A stretch of 64,000 nucleotides of DNA. Origin: Chamaesiphon minutus PCC 6605. GTDB lineage: Bacteria; Cyanobacteriota; Cyanobacteriia; Cyanobacteriales; Chamaesiphonaceae. Of the stretch, positions 1-8,598 are shown in pieces; positions within the stretch are counted from its first letter, which is position 1; every line of letters starts with the position of its first letter. Under the pieces are notes generated by a model. The model saw only the letters and a program-made list of their open reading frames with translations, did no database searches and had not been told where the DNA came from. The position numbers and the translations under genes are program-made. The stretch is from NCBI RefSeq assembly GCF_000317145.1, contig NC_019697.1:2824385-2888384 (forward strand). The letters are read 5' to 3'.

Positions 1-847
1 CTACCGTAGTCGTAAATACTTCTACCCAAGATTCATTTTGCCGCAGAGCTACCAAAAAATTCAGTACCGCCAGCCCCAAGACAATATACAGCAACTTTTT
101 ACTGAATTTACCTAGCTTGCGGGTAATGGGTGTTTCGACATCCGTGCTCTGCTCCATCAACTGCGAGATCCGTCCCGTCTCGGTGGCATTGGCGATCGCG
201 ACGACCAAACCTTGTCCCTGTCCCGAACTCACCAAACTGCCCATATACGCCATACATGTACGTTCGGCTAGGGCGACGCCTGTCTCTAGCGGCTGCGTGT
301 CTTTCTGAATCGGTACCGATTCGCCAGTCAATCCCGACTCATCGACCGTGAGATTGCTAACTGCCACCAACCGCAAATCGGCAGGAATTTTATCCCCCGC
401 CGCCAGCTCAACTAAATCCCCCGGTACCAATCGATCGGCAGGAACGCGCTGGGTGCGCCCGTCGCGTATTAGAGTAGTTTCGGTAGTTACTGACTTAGCT
501 AGTGCGGCGATCGCACTTTCGGCTCTAGATTCTTGGATGAAGCCGATGATGGCGTTGATAATCGTGACGCCAAAGATTACGCCAGAGTCGATCCATTCCT
601 GTAAAAAAGCGGTGACGACGCCAGCCGCCAGCAAGATATACAACAACGGCTGATTGAATTGCAACAAAAACCGCACCCAAGCACTTTTTCCTGGTTTACC
701 GACTAATTGATTGGCCCCAAATCGATCGTGTCGCTGCTGTGCTTCGGCGGCGGTTAAACCCAGAGCGAGCTTGCTATCTAGCATCCGAGCGGCTTCATCT
801 GCTGGGATTGCGTGCCATTGCTGTGGACTTAAGTTCGTCAGTGTCAT
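1..847 (-). CDS. Cation-transporting P-type ATPase, N-terminal part (runs off window start)
   Basis: This reads as the first ~282 residues of a P2-type cation ATPase, which pumps cations such as Ca2+ across a membrane using ATP. A cation-ATPase N-terminal domain is followed by a TM hairpin (about residues 62-105). The actuator domain carries TGES at residues 174-177, the motif that drives dephosphorylation. A further TM segment begins near residue 258. The DKTGT phosphorylation site lies outside the window, so ion specificity cannot be judged. The ATG at 847-845 is the first start after an upstream terminator hairpin. The family assignment is firm; Ca2+ rather than another cation is only a guess. 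Confidence 0.9.
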   Translation of the reverse strand, partial: MTLTNLSPQQWHAIPADEAARMLDSKLALGLTAAEAQQRHDRFGANQLVGKPGKSAWVRFLLQFNQPLLYILLAAGVVTAFLQEWIDSGVIFGVTIINAIIGFIQESRAESAIAALAKSVTTETTLIRDGRTQRVPADRLVPGDLVELAAGDKIPADLRLVAVSNLTVDESGLTGESVPIQKDTQPLETGVALAERTCMAYMGSLVSSGQGQGLVVAIANATETGRISQLMEQSTDVETPITRKLGKFSKKLLYIVLGLAVLNFLVALRQNESWVEVFTTTV

Positions 848-887
848 AATCGACGATCGCTAGAACGGTAACTACAGTTAAAACACA

Positions 888-915
888 AACCCGACTTCTG
901 GCCAGAAGTCGGGTT
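888..915 (-). terminator. 28-bp perfect palindrome, terminator of the 942-aa gene
   Basis: A perfect 28-bp inverted repeat begins AACCCGACTTCTGG and sits 17 bp past the stop of the upstream minus-strand gene. On the minus strand it is followed by a T-rich tract (TGTGTTTT). It separates that gene from the P-type ATPase start. Confidence 0.75.
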
Positions 916-932
916 GAGAGTGGGAAGCTTGC

Positions 933-3761
933 TTAGAGGAAACCCCAGCCATTGACAGCAATTATACCAGCAGTAGCCGAAGCGGCTAAAGATGTTACAG
1001 CGGTACCAAACAACCACCAAGCAGCACCAGCGGCGAGCTTTTGAGTTTCGATCGCTTGTTTTTGGGCTTGACGCTTGACAGCTTTATAGCGTTTTTTGAC
1101 CTCTTGCTGAACAGTTTTAGCACGTTGGAGCACGCCATCGCGGGTTTCTTCAATTTTCGAGACAATGCGTTCGGCATCGGCTTGAGAGATATCATCGCGA
1201 GAGCTGAGTACCGCAATTAGAGTATCCCGATCGAAATCGCCCAAGCGATCGCCAAGAGCTTCAAATCCGGCTTGGGGGTCGTCAAACAGCTTGCTAAAGT
1301 CGGCTTGGATGCCTTCATAGCTGAGTTCGGGACGATCGAGCGCATTGAGATAATCGCGCACGTTGCCAAATAATTTATCGATCGACGATTTGGCGATTTC
1401 TTGGATTTTTTGGAATTGCTCGACGATATTGCGATAGGAAGATTCGACTTGCTCGGCAATCCGATTGGCTTCTTCTTCGCTGACATCTTCGCGCTGGGAA
1501 AGGAGCGCGACGAAGGTGGAACGATCGAATTGGCTGACGCGATCGCCTAAGCTATTAAAGCCAGCACTGGGGTCTTTAAGTAAGAGTTCTAAGTCGCGTT
1601 TGATACTGTCGGGATTTAACTCCTCTTTGTTGGTATTGCGGAGGTAGTTTTCCAGATTTGCTTCAAAGTCTGCGGCTTGTTTTTTGGCGCGGTTGGCGAG
1701 GCGGCGGGGAGCTTTGACAATCGAGGTAATTGCCGATTGGAGTCGATCGACTGTTTGGTTGACCTGTTCTTCGGTGAGGTTGCCTTGCTGGGTGAGCAGC
1801 TTGACAAGTGTCTCCCGATCGACTTGCGATAACCGATCGCGCAGCGCGTCGGCTCCGGCTTTGGGGTCGTCTAATAAGGTTTGGAGATCGCGCTTGATGC
1901 CGTCGGGATCGAGTTCTTCGAGGCTGGTGTTACGGAGGTATTCGGCGATCGCCGCAGTGGTTTTTTCGTACTGAGCTTTCGCTTGCTCGGTGGCTTGGCG
2001 CGGTGCGTCTAAAACACTGGTGCGGACGGATTCGACGCGATCGATAAGTTTATTTATCTGGTCTTCGTCGAGGTCTTGACGCTGGTTTAATAACTGTACC
2101 AAGGTATCGCGATCGAATTGCGATAGGCGATCTTTGAGGGCATCGATACCCGCTTTGGGATCTTCAAATAAGACTTGGAAATCGCGCGCGATCTCGTCGG
2201 GATTGAGTTCTGCTTTATTGGTATCGCGCAGGTAAGTTTCGACTTTAGTCCGTAGCTCTTGGGCTTGAGCTTGGAGATCTAGAGCTGGGACTGCGGCGGA
2301 ATCGGGTACGCGGGTAGAATCCAATACTTCCGATTTGGCTTCATCAAAATAGCTGGCGAGAGCCTCGATGCTATCTGGCTGGAGATCGTCGCGCATGGAG
2401 AGGGTTTGGACGAAGTAATTGCGATCGATCGGCTCTAGTTGTTGGCGAATCGCTGCCGGATCGGCTTGCGGATCGAATACTACGTCTTTAAATTCTTGCT
2501 TGATGTTAGCTTGACTGAGTTTCCAAGCTGGAGCAGAGAGCAGGTAGTCTTGTAAATCTGCCTGAATGACGCTAAATGGGCGAGTTTCTTCAGTTGTGTC
2601 AGTTCCTGATGATTGTTGTCCCGATGTTTTACCGCTGAGTACTGCCGATTTGATTTTGTTGACTTGAGTGGCAACCTTTTCGACATCGACATCGGACAGA
2701 TTGGCATTTTGCACCACCTTACCGACGAGCGTACTCAATCCGACTTCTAATGCTCGCTCGGCTAAACTACCGCCACTGCCACCTTTGACGATCGATTGGA
2801 GTTTGGTGGTGAGTTCGTCAGGGTTGAAATCTTCGGCACTAACAGTATCGAACAGCGATTTCAATTGGCTGGGAACGTCGGTTTTGCCACCGCCATTGGA
2901 CGCTTGTTTCCAGGTACTTTCCAGCTTATCGGCAATTTTGTTGATGTCTTGTTTAGATAAATCGGTGCGACTGCTGGCTAAATCTACAAAGGTTTGGCGA
3001 TCGATATTTTTGAGCAGATCGCTGTTGGCAAAATCTTTAAGATCGGAGTCTTTAATTAGTTGCTCGAATTGCGAACCGATTTTATCGACATCGAGATCGG
3101 GCACTTTCAAGCCACTGAGCGAACTTTGTAATGTCTTCTGAATGCTGCTGGCATCGATACCGGAGGTTAGCTCCCGGCGGACGGCAGCGGTAATCTCTTC
3201 GGCAGTCGAGATGGCTTGGTTTTTGGCCACACTCGCCCCGATCGCGCCCGTGGCGGTGCCCATAATTCCCTGAATGCCAGAAGTGGCCGTACTGACGATC
3301 GAACCCATCAAGGAGCCGACAGCATTAGATCCGAGCCAGACCAAAGCTGTAAAGTAGGTCGCCCAAATCGTTACACCCATCAGCGCGCCGATAAATGCGT
3401 CATCGACTAAGCTAAATCTTACCGCTAGATAGGAAGCGGCAAATAACGCGATCGATGCCGTTACCAGTACGCCAAGCCCAACTTTGGTTTCGATGCCGCG
3501 TACTGTATCCATCAAACTATTGTCGTCGTCATCGCCATCGGTATCTACAGGTACATCACCTGGAGTAGCGACTAAAGCAACCGATAGATTGGTGAGTAAC
3601 AATTGGAAAGCAAAAGCCATCATGATGCCAGCTAGCAAGCCGACGACTAGATGCGTATTGTACACACTGTGAGCCACATAAGCACCCGAATCGAGCGGCA
3701 CTTGTGCTAGTTGTGGCGATCGATCGCTAAACATTGGCAATAATTCTAAAATTGAAAACAT
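933..3761 (-). CDS. Large membrane protein with about seven ~85-aa helical repeats
   Basis: 942 aa, function not recognised. The N-terminus has three to four hydrophobic segments (about residues 25-60, 95-120, 122-165). The middle, about 185-890, is a chain of degenerate repeats of ~85 residues. The best conserved four (from about residue 500 on) share a core of type YLRxTNxxELNPDxIxRD, then DRLSQFDRDTLV, then a helix ending in VES. An alanine-rich hydrophobic C-terminus (about 905-940) could be another TM helix. So a long soluble helical rod is probably held between membrane anchors. The start is supported by GGAG seven bases upstream. It opens a long run of minus-strand small membrane and stress genes. 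A role in membrane architecture is inference only. Confidence 0.8.
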   Translation of the reverse strand: MFSILELLPMFSDRSPQLAQVPLDSGAYVAHSVYNTHLVVGLLAGIMMAFAFQLLLTNLSVALVATPGDVPVDTDGDDDDNSLMDTVRGIETKVGLGVLVTASIALFAASYLAVRFSLVDDAFIGALMGVTIWATYFTALVWLGSNAVGSLMGSIVSTATSGIQGIMGTATGAIGASVAKNQAISTAEEITAAVRRELTSGIDASSIQKTLQSSLSGLKVPDLDVDKIGSQFEQLIKDSDLKDFANSDLLKNIDRQTFVDLASSRTDLSKQDINKIADKLESTWKQASNGGGKTDVPSQLKSLFDTVSAEDFNPDELTTKLQSIVKGGSGGSLAERALEVGLSTLVGKVVQNANLSDVDVEKVATQVNKIKSAVLSGKTSGQQSSGTDTTEETRPFSVIQADLQDYLLSAPAWKLSQANIKQEFKDVVFDPQADPAAIRQQLEPIDRNYFVQTLSMRDDLQPDSIEALASYFDEAKSEVLDSTRVPDSAAVPALDLQAQAQELRTKVETYLRDTNKAELNPDEIARDFQVLFEDPKAGIDALKDRLSQFDRDTLVQLLNQRQDLDEDQINKLIDRVESVRTSVLDAPRQATEQAKAQYEKTTAAIAEYLRNTSLEELDPDGIKRDLQTLLDDPKAGADALRDRLSQVDRETLVKLLTQQGNLTEEQVNQTVDRLQSAITSIVKAPRRLANRAKKQAADFEANLENYLRNTNKEELNPDSIKRDLELLLKDPSAGFNSLGDRVSQFDRSTFVALLSQREDVSEEEANRIAEQVESSYRNIVEQFQKIQEIAKSSIDKLFGNVRDYLNALDRPELSYEGIQADFSKLFDDPQAGFEALGDRLGDFDRDTLIAVLSSRDDISQADAERIVSKIEETRDGVLQRAKTVQQEVKKRYKAVKRQAQKQAIETQKLAAGAAWWLFGTAVTSLAASATAGIIAVNGWGFL

Positions 3762-4006
3762 TGTCTCGCTCCATTACTAATATTTCGACAATTTATCAAC
3801 CTCAATTCATCTAACTAAAAAAATAGCAAAGACGTCCTAAAAACCACCTGAAAAATTATTCTCAGGTGAAGATCGATCGTCAAAGCTAAATTTCAGAGAT
3901 ATTCGATCGAGCCAGGGGACTGGGTGACTGGGGAAGACTAGGAGACTGGGGGACAAAATCACTGCCCGCTATTGACTATCCCCTATTCCCTATCCCCTAT
4001 CCCCTC

Positions 4007-4396
4007 TTATTGAGGTGTAAGCGAAGAACCTTGGCCGAGTTTTTTCTCTGCAAAATAGTTGTTGAGAAAAGTGCTAGCTAATGACAATACGACTGGACCG
4101 AGAATGAATGCGAGTAAGCCATGAATCGCAAAACCGGGCACTAAAAGTGCTGCCAGCCACAAGCAGAAGCCATTAATTACGAATGAAAATAGTCCCAAGC
4201 TTAAAAAGTTGATCGGTAGCGATAACAGCGATAGTGTGGGTCGGATGGTCGCATTCAAGAATCCGATAACTGCTGCTGCGATTAATGCTGCTGGAAAGTT
4301 GGCAATATTGATGCCAGGAACGATCACATCGTCTATTAATAAGCCCAGTGCAGTGGCTAATGTAGTGACCAGATAGGGAATAATGTTGCTGTTCAT
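4007..4396 (-). CDS. Small four-helix membrane protein, phage holin family 4 (PF04020)-like
   Basis: 129 aa with four hydrophobic helices (about 5-30, 36-60, 64-90, 95-118). The GFLNATIRPTLSLLSLPINF stretch is typical of the PF04020 'phage holin family 4/YvlD' membrane proteins. Despite the name, these are common chromosomal proteins of unknown function, often near envelope-stress genes. The tail after the last helix is short and charged. No clear Shine-Dalgarno is seen before the ATG. It lies just upstream of repeat-rich DNA and next to Pmp3 and other stress-type membrane genes. A lytic role is not supported by anything nearby. Confidence 0.8.
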   Translation of the reverse strand: MNSNIIPYLVTTLATALGLLIDDVIVPGINIANFPAALIAAAVIGFLNATIRPTLSLLSLPINFLSLGLFSFVINGFCLWLAALLVPGFAIHGLLAFILGPVVLSLASTFLNNYFAEKKLGQGSSLTPQ

Positions 4397-4455
4397 ATAT
4401 TTGAGATTTTTTAGGTACGATAGAGCTGCTAATTAATGCCAGTTTTATTTAGGAA

Positions 4456-4629
4456 TTAATTATTCAGTTCGCTACGTTTGTACAGTGCCCAAACAGCGTG
4501 AATGCTGCCGGGAATCCAGCCGAGTAACGTCAAGGCAATGTTGATAAATAAAGTTGTACCGATACCGTAGGTAAGAAAAACACCAACGGGGGGAACTAAG
4601 ATTGCAAGTACGAGGTTTAGTAAGCTCAT
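4456..4629 (-). CDS. YqaE/Pmp3 family small membrane protein
   Basis: 57 aa, found by reading the minus strand between larger genes. Two hydrophobic helices (about 3-22 and 27-47) enclose the family pattern: LAILVPPVGVFL, then TTLFINIALTLLGWIPGSIH, then WALYK. Pmp3/YqaE proteolipids occur in bacteria, yeast and plants and are linked to salt and cold stress and membrane potential; the role here is inferred from family. It is a tight neighbour of the PF04020 protein, fitting the stress-membrane theme of this stretch. Confidence 0.85.
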   Translation of the reverse strand: MSLLNLVLAILVPPVGVFLTYGIGTTLFINIALTLLGWIPGSIHAVWALYKRSELNN

Positions 4630-4968
4630 TGTTTCTAATCTACTGTTTGAAAGAATACTGTTCGCAAACTCACATTCGGATCGGGAAGAGTTATTGCGAT
4701 ATTTTTCGATTGTCCGATCGTTAGCAGTTTCTGAAAGTTGCGAGCTACGGCAGCAAAGATAGAACGAGCTAGTCCGCAGACATTTTTCCTGAAGCTCGCG
4801 GTAGAAACTGCTATAGTTTCTAGGGTGTTTTTGGGAGCGAAACCAAATTAGATTGCGCTCCCTGATAGATTATCTCGATTCAAAGATCGGCGACTAATAG
4901 TTATTAATCTGCTGTGTCTCGATTTAATCCGAACATTTACAGGGTGGTGAATTAAAATCGGGATTAGT
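4630..4968. other. Intergenic, 339 bp, no gene seen
   Basis: No ORF with coding character and no clear terminator or RNA was recognised. It probably holds the promoter of the Pmp3 gene on the minus strand. Confidence 0.5.
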
Positions 4969-5307
4969 TTAAGATGATTTGCGAGTTTTGATACTCTGCC
5001 AAATCCCTTTCAACTGTTCCTTAATAACTGCTTCTTTGCGAGCGGCTGATGAACCAGCATCAGCTACTTTACGACTGGCTTGAGCCTGTCTTTCTTCGAT
5101 GGGAATGGTGCCACTATTCTCAGCTTCAGTTCGAGTCTTGTCGTACCAGACTTTGGTAGTATCAACTTTGCCTTCGACTTGTTGCTTGAGCTGGCGATAA
5201 CGATCGCCATAGCGGGCATCCAACTTGCGATCGAGATCGGCAATAATGGCTTTCAGACGTGCCGACTGCACTTGCAGTGTGGAAAATATCGAAAAAGTTA
5301 CAAACAT
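4969..5307 (-). CDS. Small charged helical protein, unknown
   Basis: 112 aa from the ATG at 5307, chosen because AAGGAG lies eight bases upstream; a start eight codons earlier is possible but lacks such a signal. The protein starts hydrophobic (MFVTFSIFSTLQ). It is otherwise rich in Lys, Arg, Glu and Ala with predicted helices, including a stretch DRKLDARYGDRYRQLKQQVE. It ends in a basic tail. It resembles short coiled-coil proteins seen beside cyanobacterial stress genes, but I cannot assign a family. Function unknown. Confidence 0.65.
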   Translation of the reverse strand: MFVTFSIFSTLQVQSARLKAIIADLDRKLDARYGDRYRQLKQQVEGKVDTTKVWYDKTRTEAENSGTIPIEERQAQASRKVADAGSSAARKEAVIKEQLKGIWQSIKTRKSS

Positions 5308-5364
5308 TTGGGTTGCTCCTTGGCGATGCAATAATTTGAAATTTTCCAGTCAAGCTAGTTATCT

Positions 5365-5520
5365 ATGCCAGTGAGATACCTTGACCCTCACCCCGCCTTC
5401 GCCTCTGACCCTGGCTCCTCTGTCCCCCAGCTTGGGAGCGGTGCGCGCCCACGTTTGTTTCCCGACAAGCGCGCACCAAGACAGAGGGCTGGGTGTGAGG
5501 GCAGGCCAGATCTAAGTTTT
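5365..5520. repeat. Non-coding interspersed-repeat DNA (GACCCTCACC...GTGAGGG type)
   Basis: The stretch contains CTTGACCCTCACCCC at one end and GGGTGTGAGGGCAGG at the other, with GTGCGCGCCCACG facing ACAAGCGCGCACC inside. It can therefore fold as a long imperfect hairpin. Short open frames through it look incidental. Confidence 0.5.
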
Positions 5521-5537
5521 CCAAATCGGATTTACGA

Positions 5538-6203
5538 TTACTCGCTACGATCGATTATGGTTGCGCTTCTAGGAGGATTGCGATGGCCGACTGCCGAGCC
5601 GATTAAAGATGCCACTAAGCCTAACAGCGAACCTAATACGAACGACCAACTTACTTTAGAGGTGTTGCCAGCGATCTCTCGGGTTTGCTGCGCGGTGATA
5701 TTAGGTGCTCTGGGTGTTGTCTGCCCGGTGGTGGGGTTGGTAGTTGTCGGCAGGGCCTGTCTGGCTTGATTTACAACGGTATCAGCGTTAGAAGCAGCTA
5801 CACCAAACGCACCAGAGACACCGCTAGATAGCAACCAAGCACTCAGTGCTAAAGTCGATGCCCATAAAATTGCCCCGTTTAACAAAGCTGCATTTTTGCT
5901 CATGCGTCCGGCTGTGCGTGCAGCAGCCCAACCACCGACAAATAACGAAATCAGTAAGCTAATAATCGACCAAATTCCAATGGTGGTGCCTACTCCAGGT
6001 GCTTCGGTACGGGGTGCGCCGGATTCGCCAATGCTACCAGCTCCAATTGCTACGCCTAGCGCACTCAATACCAACTGTGTGCTCAAAGCGAGTACCAACC
6101 CAGCAATGATGGGACCCCACCGAACTTGATCGTGATAGTTGGCGGCGACGACTGGGAGCGTCCGTTCGCCAATATAATCATTAGGTCTATCTACGTATGC
6201 CAT
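5538..6203 (-). CDS. Membrane protein, YrzE/TIGR04086-like
   Basis: 221 aa with a hydrophilic N-terminus (about 1-28). Four hydrophobic regions follow (about 30-58, 75-100, 105-130, 178-205), then a basic tail. The segment WGPIIAGLVLALSTQLVLSALGVAIGA fits small cyanobacterial and Bacillus YrzE-like membrane proteins with glycine-rich helices. A loop rich in Thr, Pro and Gln separates the third and fourth helices. The start is supported by GGAG eight bases upstream. No catalytic motif is visible; a structural or stress role is inferred from its neighbours. Confidence 0.7.
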   Translation of the reverse strand: MAYVDRPNDYIGERTLPVVAANYHDQVRWGPIIAGLVLALSTQLVLSALGVAIGAGSIGESGAPRTEAPGVGTTIGIWSIISLLISLFVGGWAAARTAGRMSKNAALLNGAILWASTLALSAWLLSSGVSGAFGVAASNADTVVNQARQALPTTTNPTTGQTTPRAPNITAQQTREIAGNTSKVSWSFVLGSLLGLVASLIGSAVGHRNPPRSATIIDRSE

Positions 6204-6327
6204 GAGAGTTCTCCAAAAGTTGTAGTGTAAATTTGACTGGCAGGGTTTTTAGCTATCTTTGGATATTGCAGTCGAGCCGAACGAGCTGACTTGACTGTAA
6301 CCAGCTCAGAAATCGCGACTGCTATTT

Positions 6328-6678
6328 CTAACCGTTTTTGAGTTTGTCGAGTGCTTTTTCAGCCTGTTTGATTACTGGCAGTTTCGGGCTGCGTTCGTTA
6401 TTGCGATACATTTTGTCACTATCTGCTGCATTAGGCTGTACTTCGTTGAGCGCGCCTTGAGAGCGTTCGGTAACTTCTTCGAGCGTTAACGGTGGTTTGT
6501 CAAGTGTTTCTAAAGATTTGTCTTCGATTTGGGGGAGATTGTCTACCCCTTTTTGGACGTCGCTATTGGCAGCAACTGCTGGGAAACTACTACTGAAGAT
6601 GAGAACAGCAGCAAAGAAAATCGAAACTAAGATCCGCAAGGGACGGATGTTCGATAGTAATGTAGCTAGATGTTTCAT
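6328..6678 (-). CDS. Secreted small protein, unknown
   Basis: 116 aa. A positively charged start and a hydrophobic core (about residues 14-30) end in FPAVAANS, a typical signal peptidase I site after AVA. The mature part (~80 aa) is acidic then basic, without cysteines, and rich in Leu-Glu-Lys-Asn, suggesting a small helical periplasmic or lumenal protein. GGAGGA lies eight bases before the ATG. Its layout (signal peptide plus short charged helical domain) is like that of the 114-aa product at 23937-24281, although sequence identity is not obvious. Confidence 0.7.
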   Translation of the reverse strand: MKHLATLLSNIRPLRILVSIFFAAVLIFSSSFPAVAANSDVQKGVDNLPQIEDKSLETLDKPPLTLEEVTERSQGALNEVQPNAADSDKMYRNNERSPKLPVIKQAEKALDKLKNG

Positions 6679-6750
6679 ACTCTTAATCCTCCAAAAAATT
6701 GATAAGCAATAGTGAAAAGTAAATTAGCTAAGTGCCGTTATGGCGATCGC

Positions 6751-7020
6751 TTAGACGTTGCTACGAGCTACTAAGCCGTAGAGGTAAATTGCGATAATCG
6801 CACCGAGAACCGCTACGAAGACACCAGGAATACTCAATCCAGGTGCTGTTAAAGCCAGCGTCCCCGTCTGAATGAAGGTGTGTAGGCTGCCTCCGATAAA
6901 CGCACCAACTACACCTAAAATCAAGGTCGAAATCCAACCGCCGCCTTGATCGCCAGGGACGATCGCTTTGGCAATCGCGCCAGCTAATAAACCTAAAACA
7001 ACCCAAGCAATTAAATTCAT
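6751..7020 (-). CDS. GlsB/YeaQ/YmgE family stress membrane protein
   Basis: 89 aa from the ATG at 7020, with GAGGA eight bases upstream; a TTG five codons earlier overlaps that signal and is less likely. Three glycine-rich helices and the signature AGAIAKAIVPGDQGGGW followed by LGVVGAFIGG match PF04226, the 'transglycosylase-associated' GlsB/YeaQ family. Family members are small inner-membrane proteins induced by stress; no enzymatic role is established. An insert of ~17 residues between helices two and three is typical of cyanobacterial members. Confidence 0.9.
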   Translation of the reverse strand: MNLIAWVVLGLLAGAIAKAIVPGDQGGGWISTLILGVVGAFIGGSLHTFIQTGTLALTAPGLSIPGVFVAVLGAIIAIYLYGLVARSNV

Positions 7021-7276
7021 GTCTACGTTCCTCAATCTGTGGTTATGCTAATAACTTAGCAGTCGCCTCTATGAATTCCTTTCTCTCAAGTGGATGAAAT
7101 GTTTATTGCCAGTTAGCGTCAATAGAAATAGATAGATATCGAATCGTGTAACTGGTGGAAGACTGGATTAGTCGATCGAGAATTTTTGCGCGTACATATT
7201 TTTAAAAACCGCAATATCGCTCGTCTCAGTGACAAACGATATTAGAGATCCCAACTCGATCCGATCTGAGCCAGTA

Positions 7277-7377
7277 CAGTTCGGTTTGCATCACTAGCAG
7301 CGGTTGAAACCGCTGCTAGTGATGCAAAATCCGCGCAGGCGGACTAAAAATAGTCGAAATTAGACTTAACCGAACTG
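7277..7377. repeat. Nested inverted-repeat element (MITE-like), ~100 bp
   Basis: Outer repeats CAGTTCGGTT (7277-7286) and AACCGAACTG (7368-7377) are perfect inverted copies. Inside, 7285-7305 and 7308-7328 form a 21-bp perfect stem with a 2-nt turn. The element lies just downstream of nblA and may end its transcript. No target duplication was found. Confidence 0.7.
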
Positions 7378-7401
7378 GATTGCGATCCAATCGCCTAACT
7401 T

Positions 7402-7653
7402 TTAGATCCGATGAATTTTGTATTTGGGGAGATCCGATCTGTCGATCGCCGTACTGTCTTGAGCGTGCGCATCAATATTAAGGATGCTAGACTTGACTAG
7501 CGATCGAATCGCATTATCTTTAATCATCAGTAGGCGAAACGCTTCGAGCAAAAATTCTTGCGCTCGCTCTGGGCTTAAACATTTAACTTGTTGCTCGTAG
7601 TTTTTGAGTAAAAACTCTTGTTCGAGGCTAAGATCTAAGGCTAATATATCCAT
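7402..7653 (-). CDS. nblA: NblA-family phycobilisome degradation protein
   Basis: 83 aa. The first ~58 residues follow the NblA/Ycf18 pattern: a short start, then LSLEQEFLLKNYEQQV, then LSPERAQEFLLEAFRLLMIKDN and the final short helix. NblA forms a helical-hairpin dimer that binds phycobiliproteins and brings the Clp protease to phycobilisomes in nutrient starvation. This copy carries ~25 extra residues (AHAQDSTAIDRSDLPKYKIHRI), whereas usual NblA proteins are ~54-65 aa. No good Shine-Dalgarno is seen. Family call is good; activity of this variant is untested. Confidence 0.8.
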   Translation of the reverse strand: MDILALDLSLEQEFLLKNYEQQVKCLSPERAQEFLLEAFRLLMIKDNAIRSLVKSSILNIDAHAQDSTAIDRSDLPKYKIHRI

Positions 7654-7687
7654 AGTTTATGCTTCAGCTCTAGTAATCAGAGAGTTG

Positions 7688-8155
7688 TTAAGGCTTGACG
7701 ACGGCTTTGACGATCGCGGTTTTAACACCTTTGATTTGTAGTGCTAAAGGTTTAATTTTGGCGAGTTGGTCTTGGGATGCGACCGTGCCAGAGACTGTAA
7801 CCTCGGCATCTTTGGCAGTAACTGTGAGTTTGCTGCTGGGAATATTGGCTTCTAATTTACCGCGTACTTCGCTAGCCAAATCTTCTGGATCGCGTTTTTG
7901 AGGATCGCCACCGATCGCATTCCGCTGTTCCCGCGCGCGGATATCCGATTCGATTTGTTTTTTGCGGACATCGCTTTGGGCGTCCCCTTTGTTGTCATTG
8001 GCAGATGTGGACGTAGGTGTAGTTCCATTGCTAGCCGTCGAACTCGGGGCATCAGATGCCGTTTTACTAGCCGTAGTGCAAGCAGAAAGACTCATTGTCA
8101 GCAATACGCTCAGCACTAAAGGCTGCACGAAACTGGTTGTAATAATTCTAGACAT
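7688..8155 (-). CDS. BON-domain lipoprotein
   Basis: 155 aa from the ATG at 8155, chosen over a TTG two codons earlier because GAGGAG lies six bases before it. The signal peptide ends in a lipobox (LSAC, Cys about 26), so the protein is probably lipid-anchored. A Ser/Thr/Asp-rich linker and a charged helix lead to a C-terminal BON domain (about 88-155) with the pattern LTVTAKDAEVTVSGTV. BON domains bind membranes or lipids and occur in stress proteins such as OsmY. The gene follows 34 bp before nblA in the same direction. Confidence 0.85.
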   Translation of the reverse strand: MSRIITTSFVQPLVLSVLLTMSLSACTTASKTASDAPSSTASNGTTPTSTSANDNKGDAQSDVRKKQIESDIRAREQRNAIGGDPQKRDPEDLASEVRGKLEANIPSSKLTVTAKDAEVTVSGTVASQDQLAKIKPLALQIKGVKTAIVKAVVKP

Positions 8156-8308
8156 ATCCAACTCCTCAACTATAACTATATTTGTCGATCTCTACCTGGC
8201 TCTCAGGTTGACTGCGGATCGATCGCAGTTAGCTTCGTTATTGCGCCGCTTTGCGCTAGAAAATGCACCAAGCAGGGGACTTTAAATCATCTGGTTCCCC
8301 CTTTTGAA

Positions 8309-8542
8309 GCTACCGCGTACATGCAAGTATGGTTGACTTCGTTTTTAGATCTAAATCTCCCCAACCCCCTTAAAAAGCTTGCTCAGATCTAGTCAAAGTC
8401 CCCCTTTCTAAGGGAGACAAGACAGGGGGATTTCAACCATTTATGCTTGTTACTAGACTTGTGTGTACGCGGTAGCCTTTTGAAGGGAGTTAGGGGTGAT
8501 TTAGATCTCGAAACGAAGTCCAAGCAACTTGTGTATCTACCG
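8309..8542. repeat. Composite palindromic repeat, copy A
   Basis: Left arm reads GCTACCGCGTACATGCAAGT and continues with TTGACTTCGTTTTTAGATC, then a C-rich tract. The right arm contains TTTAGATCTCGAAACGAAGTC and the same terminal motif inverted (TGTGTATCTACCGC). A further half-copy (ACTTGTGTGTACGCGGTAGC) lies at about 8457-8477. Related arms occur at 21413-21925. No coding frame. Confidence 0.75.
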
Positions 8543-8598
8543 CAGTTTTATTAGGGCAGGGCTGGGGTAACGCAGGCTCGTCAGCAAATAGCTCTTTC

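Noticed and set aside
4007-4396. Prophage holin
   Set aside because: The family name is misleading; no lysin, capsid or integrase gene is near, and PF04020 members are ordinary chromosomal proteins.
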